Origin: XN24 sp047921455
Lineage (GTDB): Bacteria > Pseudomonadota > Gammaproteobacteria > Steroidobacterales > XN24
NCBI GenBank assembly: GCA_047921455.1
Contig: JBLRWC010000003.1
Coordinates: 42,342 to 106,341 of the forward strand
Direction: 5' to 3'
DNA length: 64,000 bases
Shown here: one piece after another, positions 61,759-64,000 of the stretch
How positions within the stretch are numbered: position 1 is the stretch's first letter
How the letters are laid out: every line of letters starts with the position of its first letter
Position numbers and translations under genes: made by a program
Notes under the pieces: generated by a model
What the model was told of the DNA's origin: nothing
What the model saw: the letters and a program-made list of their open reading frames with translations, nothing else
The model's database searches: none

Positions 61759-63210
61759 ATGCCAGCCTGGGACAGTCGTTCGGCAAAGCGGCCTGCGCCG
61801 GATCGCGTGCTCGTCGATATTGCCGATTATGTCGACGGTTACCGGGTTGACAGCAGCGCGGCGCTGGAGACGGCCCGCTATTGCCTGATGGACAGCCTGG
61901 CTTGTGCGTTCCAGGCACTCGATTATCCGGCATGTAGCAAGTTGCTCGGGCCGGTCGTGCCCGGCGCGACGCTGCCCGGCGGCGCGCGGGTGCCCGGCAC
62001 CGGCTGGGAGCTCGAACCGGTGCAGGCGGCATTCAACATCGGTGTGCTGGTGCGCTGGCTCGACTTCAATGACACGTGGCTGGCGGCGGAATGGGGTCAT
62101 CCGTCAGACAACCTGGGGGCGATCCTCGCGGTCGCAGACTACCTGTCCCGCAAGCAGGTCGCCGAGGGCGGCGAGCCGCTGAAAATCCGCATCGTCCTCG
62201 AGGCCATGGTCAAGGCGCATGAAATCCAGGGGGTCATCGCGCTCGAGAACAGCTTCAACCGGGTCGGGCTCGACCACGTCCTGCTGGTCAGGATCGCGTC
62301 GACCGCCGTCGCCACCCGGATGCTGGGCGGCACCCACGAGCAGATCCTCAATGCCGTCTCGAACGCCTGGATCGACGGCGGCGCGTTGCGCACCTACCGC
62401 CATGCGCCGAATACCGGTTCCCGCAAGAGCTGGGCGGCCGGCGACGCCACCAGCCGCGGTGTGCGGCATGCGCTCATCGCGCTGACAGGCGAGATGGGCT
62501 ACCCGTCGGCCCTGACCGCCAGGGGCTGGGGCTTCCAGGACGTGTTGTTCGGCGGCGAGCCCTTGTGCTTTACGCGGGGGTACGGCAGCTACGTCATGGA
62601 AAACGTGCTCTTCAAGATTTCCTACCCTGCGGAGTTCCACGCCCAGACCGCGGTCGAAGCCGCGCTGACATTGCATCCGGACGTGCAAGACCGGCTCGAC
62701 GATATCAAGGAGATCGTCATCGAGACCCAGGAGCCCGGCCTGCGGATCATCGACAAGACCGGCCCGCTGGATAACCCGGCGGATCGCGATCATTGCCTCC
62801 AGTATATGACCGCGATCCCGCTGATTTTCGGTCGCCTGGTCGCGACCGACTACGAAGATTCTGTAGCGCGCGATCCACGCGTGGACGCGTTGCGCGACAA
62901 GATGGTGGTGCGCGAGAACGAGCGCTTCACGCGTGCTTATTATGACCCCGGCAAGCGCTATATCGGCAATGCCGTGCAGGTGTTCTTCAAGGACGGCAGC
63001 GCCACAGAACGCATCGAAGTGGAATTCCCGGTCGGTCATCGCAGGCGTCGTGCCGAGGGCCTTCCCCTGCTGGTGCGAAAGTTCGAAAACAGCCTCCAGG
63101 GCAAACTCACCGCGCGCCAGTTCGCGGCGCTGAAGGCCGTGTGCGCGGACCAGCAACAACTCGAGGACATGCCGGTGGACGAGTTCGTCGCCTTGCTGGT
63201 AAGTAACTGA
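61759..63210 (+). CDS. prpD: 2-methylcitrate dehydratase, MmgE/PrpD family
   Basis: Dehydrates 2-methylcitrate to 2-methyl-cis-aconitate. The 483 residues show ARYCLMDSLACAFQAL, RWLDFNDTWLAAEWGHPSDNLGAILAVADY, NSFNRVGLDHVLLVRIASTAVATRMLGGT and SWAAGDATSRGVRHALIALTGEMGYPSALTARGWGFQDVLFGG, all PrpD signatures. It follows prpC by 24 bases. The alternative AcnD/PrpF pair and the propionyl-CoA synthetase PrpE are not in the window. It ends the long plus-strand run; a short GC hairpin follows without a T run. Confidence 0.95.
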   Translation: MPAWDSRSAKRPAPDRVLVDIADYVDGYRVDSSAALETARYCLMDSLACAFQALDYPACSKLLGPVVPGATLPGGARVPGTGWELEPVQAAFNIGVLVRWLDFNDTWLAAEWGHPSDNLGAILAVADYLSRKQVAEGGEPLKIRIVLEAMVKAHEIQGVIALENSFNRVGLDHVLLVRIASTAVATRMLGGTHEQILNAVSNAWIDGGALRTYRHAPNTGSRKSWAAGDATSRGVRHALIALTGEMGYPSALTARGWGFQDVLFGGEPLCFTRGYGSYVMENVLFKISYPAEFHAQTAVEAALTLHPDVQDRLDDIKEIVIETQEPGLRIIDKTGPLDNPADRDHCLQYMTAIPLIFGRLVATDYEDSVARDPRVDALRDKMVVRENERFTRAYYDPGKRYIGNAVQVFFKDGSATERIEVEFPVGHRRRRAEGLPLLVRKFENSLQGKLTARQFAALKAVCADQQQLEDMPVDEFVALLVSN

Positions 63211-63302
63211 AAATCAAGGGGACCGGCGGCGGGTTGAACCCGTGCCGGCCGCCGCGACGAAAGCATGACTGCTACGCTTTGTTCAATTAGAAGGAGCAAA
63301 CC

Positions 63303-63665
63303 ATGCAAATCAACAGTTTCCTGAGTGGTGTACTGGTGGCGTCCCTGGGCTGGCTGACGCTCCCGGCGCTGGCGAACCTGGATTGGTTTTCCAAGCCCGC
63401 GGCCTCGCCGCAGGCAGGAATGTCCCAGGCAAAAGAGTCCCATGCCGTCGTGCAACACGGCATGAGCGCGGAGCAGCAAGCAGCCCACGTTGCGGAGTTG
63501 CGGCGGCGCTGGCAGGCCATGACCCCGGCGGAGCGTGAGGCCCATCCAGGGGTGGCGCAGTGTCCTTACGCGGGTCGCGCGCAGCACGGCGGCTATGGCG
63601 GCCGGGCTGGCGAGGCCGGTCGCGCCCAGGGCTTGCGCCCGCAGGCGGAGCCGCTCGGAACCTGA
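63303..63665 (+). CDS. Small secreted protein with WxAMTPxER motif, copy 1
   Basis: A 120-residue predicted periplasmic protein of no recognised family. A signal peptide (MQINSFLSGVLVASLGWLTLPALA) is followed by a Gln/Ser/Ala-rich linker, a helical element AAHVAELRRRWQAMTPAEREAHPG and a Gly/Arg-rich tail (GRAQHGGYGGRAGEAGRAQG). AAGGAG precedes the ATG. The next gene encodes a protein with the same RWxAMTPxERxAH element, so the two are probably a paralogous pair. His and Glu near the motif could bind metal (speculative). Confidence 0.7.
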   Translation: MQINSFLSGVLVASLGWLTLPALANLDWFSKPAASPQAGMSQAKESHAVVQHGMSAEQQAAHVAELRRRWQAMTPAEREAHPGVAQCPYAGRAQHGGYGGRAGEAGRAQGLRPQAEPLGT

Positions 63666-63671
63666 GCCGCC

Positions 63672-63720
63672 GGTGGTGGGTCGCGGGTGGTGGGTCGCGG
63701 GTGGTGGGTCGCGGGTGGTT
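63672..63720. repeat. Tandem 14-bp repeat, about 3.4 copies
   Basis: Three perfect copies of GGTGGTGGGTCGCG (63672-63685, 63686-63699, 63700-63713) and a partial fourth lie just after the stop codon of the preceding gene, in the 171-base gap before its paralog. Confidence 0.85.
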
Positions 63721-63836
63721 CGGCGGCAATCGGTTGAAACTGTACGGGTTGCGGATGGTCGAAGCCTGTGCGGGACCAGGGCCCCGCTACGCCTGGGTCC
63801 GCCGCACCGTATTTTTCGACTCAAGGAGAGGTTGAT

Positions 63837-64000
63837 ATGCCGATCAAGACGCTGATTTATAGCCTGGCCGCCGCCGCGCTACTGATGGTAACGATGCCGG
63901 CGAGCGCTGACGAGGCGCGCGAGTCCTATCGTGAAGCGATGCAGGAGCGCTGGGAGGCCATGACGCCGGAGGAGCGCGCGGCGCACCGCGAAGCGATGCA
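63837..64000 (+). CDS. Small secreted protein with WxAMTPxER motif, copy 2, cut by window end
   Basis: The first 54 codons are visible. A signal peptide (MPIKTLIYSLAAAALLMVTMPASA) is followed by DEARESYREAMQERWEAMTPEERAAHREAM, a charged helix that matches the RWQAMTPAEREAH element of the preceding gene. GGAGAGG precedes the ATG. The remainder lies outside the window. Confidence 0.7.
   Translation, partial: MPIKTLIYSLAAAALLMVTMPASADEARESYREAMQERWEAMTPEERAAHREAM

Noticed and set aside
63211..63262. Terminator after prpD
   Set aside because: GC-rich dyads are present but imperfect and there is no T run, so an intrinsic terminator is not supported.

Overview
This 64 kb window is from the chromosome of a GC-rich gammaproteobacterium and spans the replication-origin region. 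The evidence is the core gene content and order: dnaA-dnaN-recF-gyrB, yidD-yidC-mnmE-mnmG, glyQ-glyS-plsC, envC-yibN-grxC-secB-gpsA-trmL, tatABC, glnA-DUF4124-ntrB-ntrC and trkA. I cannot name a genus; free-living, little-studied gammaproteobacterial orders would fit. A run of exactly 100 N (41092-41191) shows that this is a draft scaffold. The gap falls where rpmH and rnpA should be.

Layout. 1-5.0 kb: the uvrD 3' end, then an overlapping ion-transport run (trkA, trkH, TPR protein, mgtE). 5.1-7.1 kb: dtd and tatABC. 7.1-15.8 kb, mostly minus strand: DUF1244, an EamA exporter, a cluster with a ferritin-like protein of the encapsulated-ferritin type coupled to a membrane protein, PPK2, a ComB-like phosphatase, DUF2214, a diguanylate cyclase, ctpA and envC. 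15.9-19.8 kb: rhodanese, grxC, secB, gpsA, trmL and a class-1 dihydroorotate dehydrogenase. 19.8-24.6 kb: the nitrogen-control block (ntrC, ntrB, DUF4124, glnA), with a readable sigma-54 promoter and NtrC sites upstream of glnA. 24.7-28.4 kb: glyQ, glyS and an acyltransferase.

28.6-34.7 kb is an accessory block sitting between plsC and gyrB, which are normally close neighbours. It holds a 2OG-Fe(II) oxygenase with a degenerate peroxiredoxin-like N-terminus, a Tat-exported PhoX phosphatase, an Old Yellow Enzyme and a hydrolase-OsmC fusion. 34.7-48 kb: gyrB, recF, dnaN, the probable oriC, dnaA, the gap, yidD, yidC, mnmE, a second diguanylate cyclase and mnmG.

After mnmG the usual rsmG-parAB-atp order is absent. 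Instead there are three tandem OppA-type solute-binding proteins with no transporter, then a SIMPL protein. A plus-strand run from 53.8 to 63.2 kb follows: two small c-type cytochromes, a TctC-TctB fusion and TctA (tripartite tricarboxylate transporter), a metallo-beta-lactamase-fold hydrolase, an acrylyl-CoA-reductase-like enzyme and the methylcitrate-cycle genes prpB, prpC and prpD. It reads as a carboxylate uptake and propionyl-CoA disposal unit (inference). The window ends with two related small secreted proteins, the second cut by the window edge.

The least ordinary items are the ferritin-like gene without an encapsulin, the transporter-less triplet of binding proteins, the TctC-TctB fusion in its cytochrome/propionate context, the degenerate Prx-dioxygenase fusion, and a hairpin that may cover the phoX ribosome-binding site. 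I saw no CRISPR array, insertion sequence, prophage, tRNA or rRNA. No intergenic stretch exceeds 300 bases.
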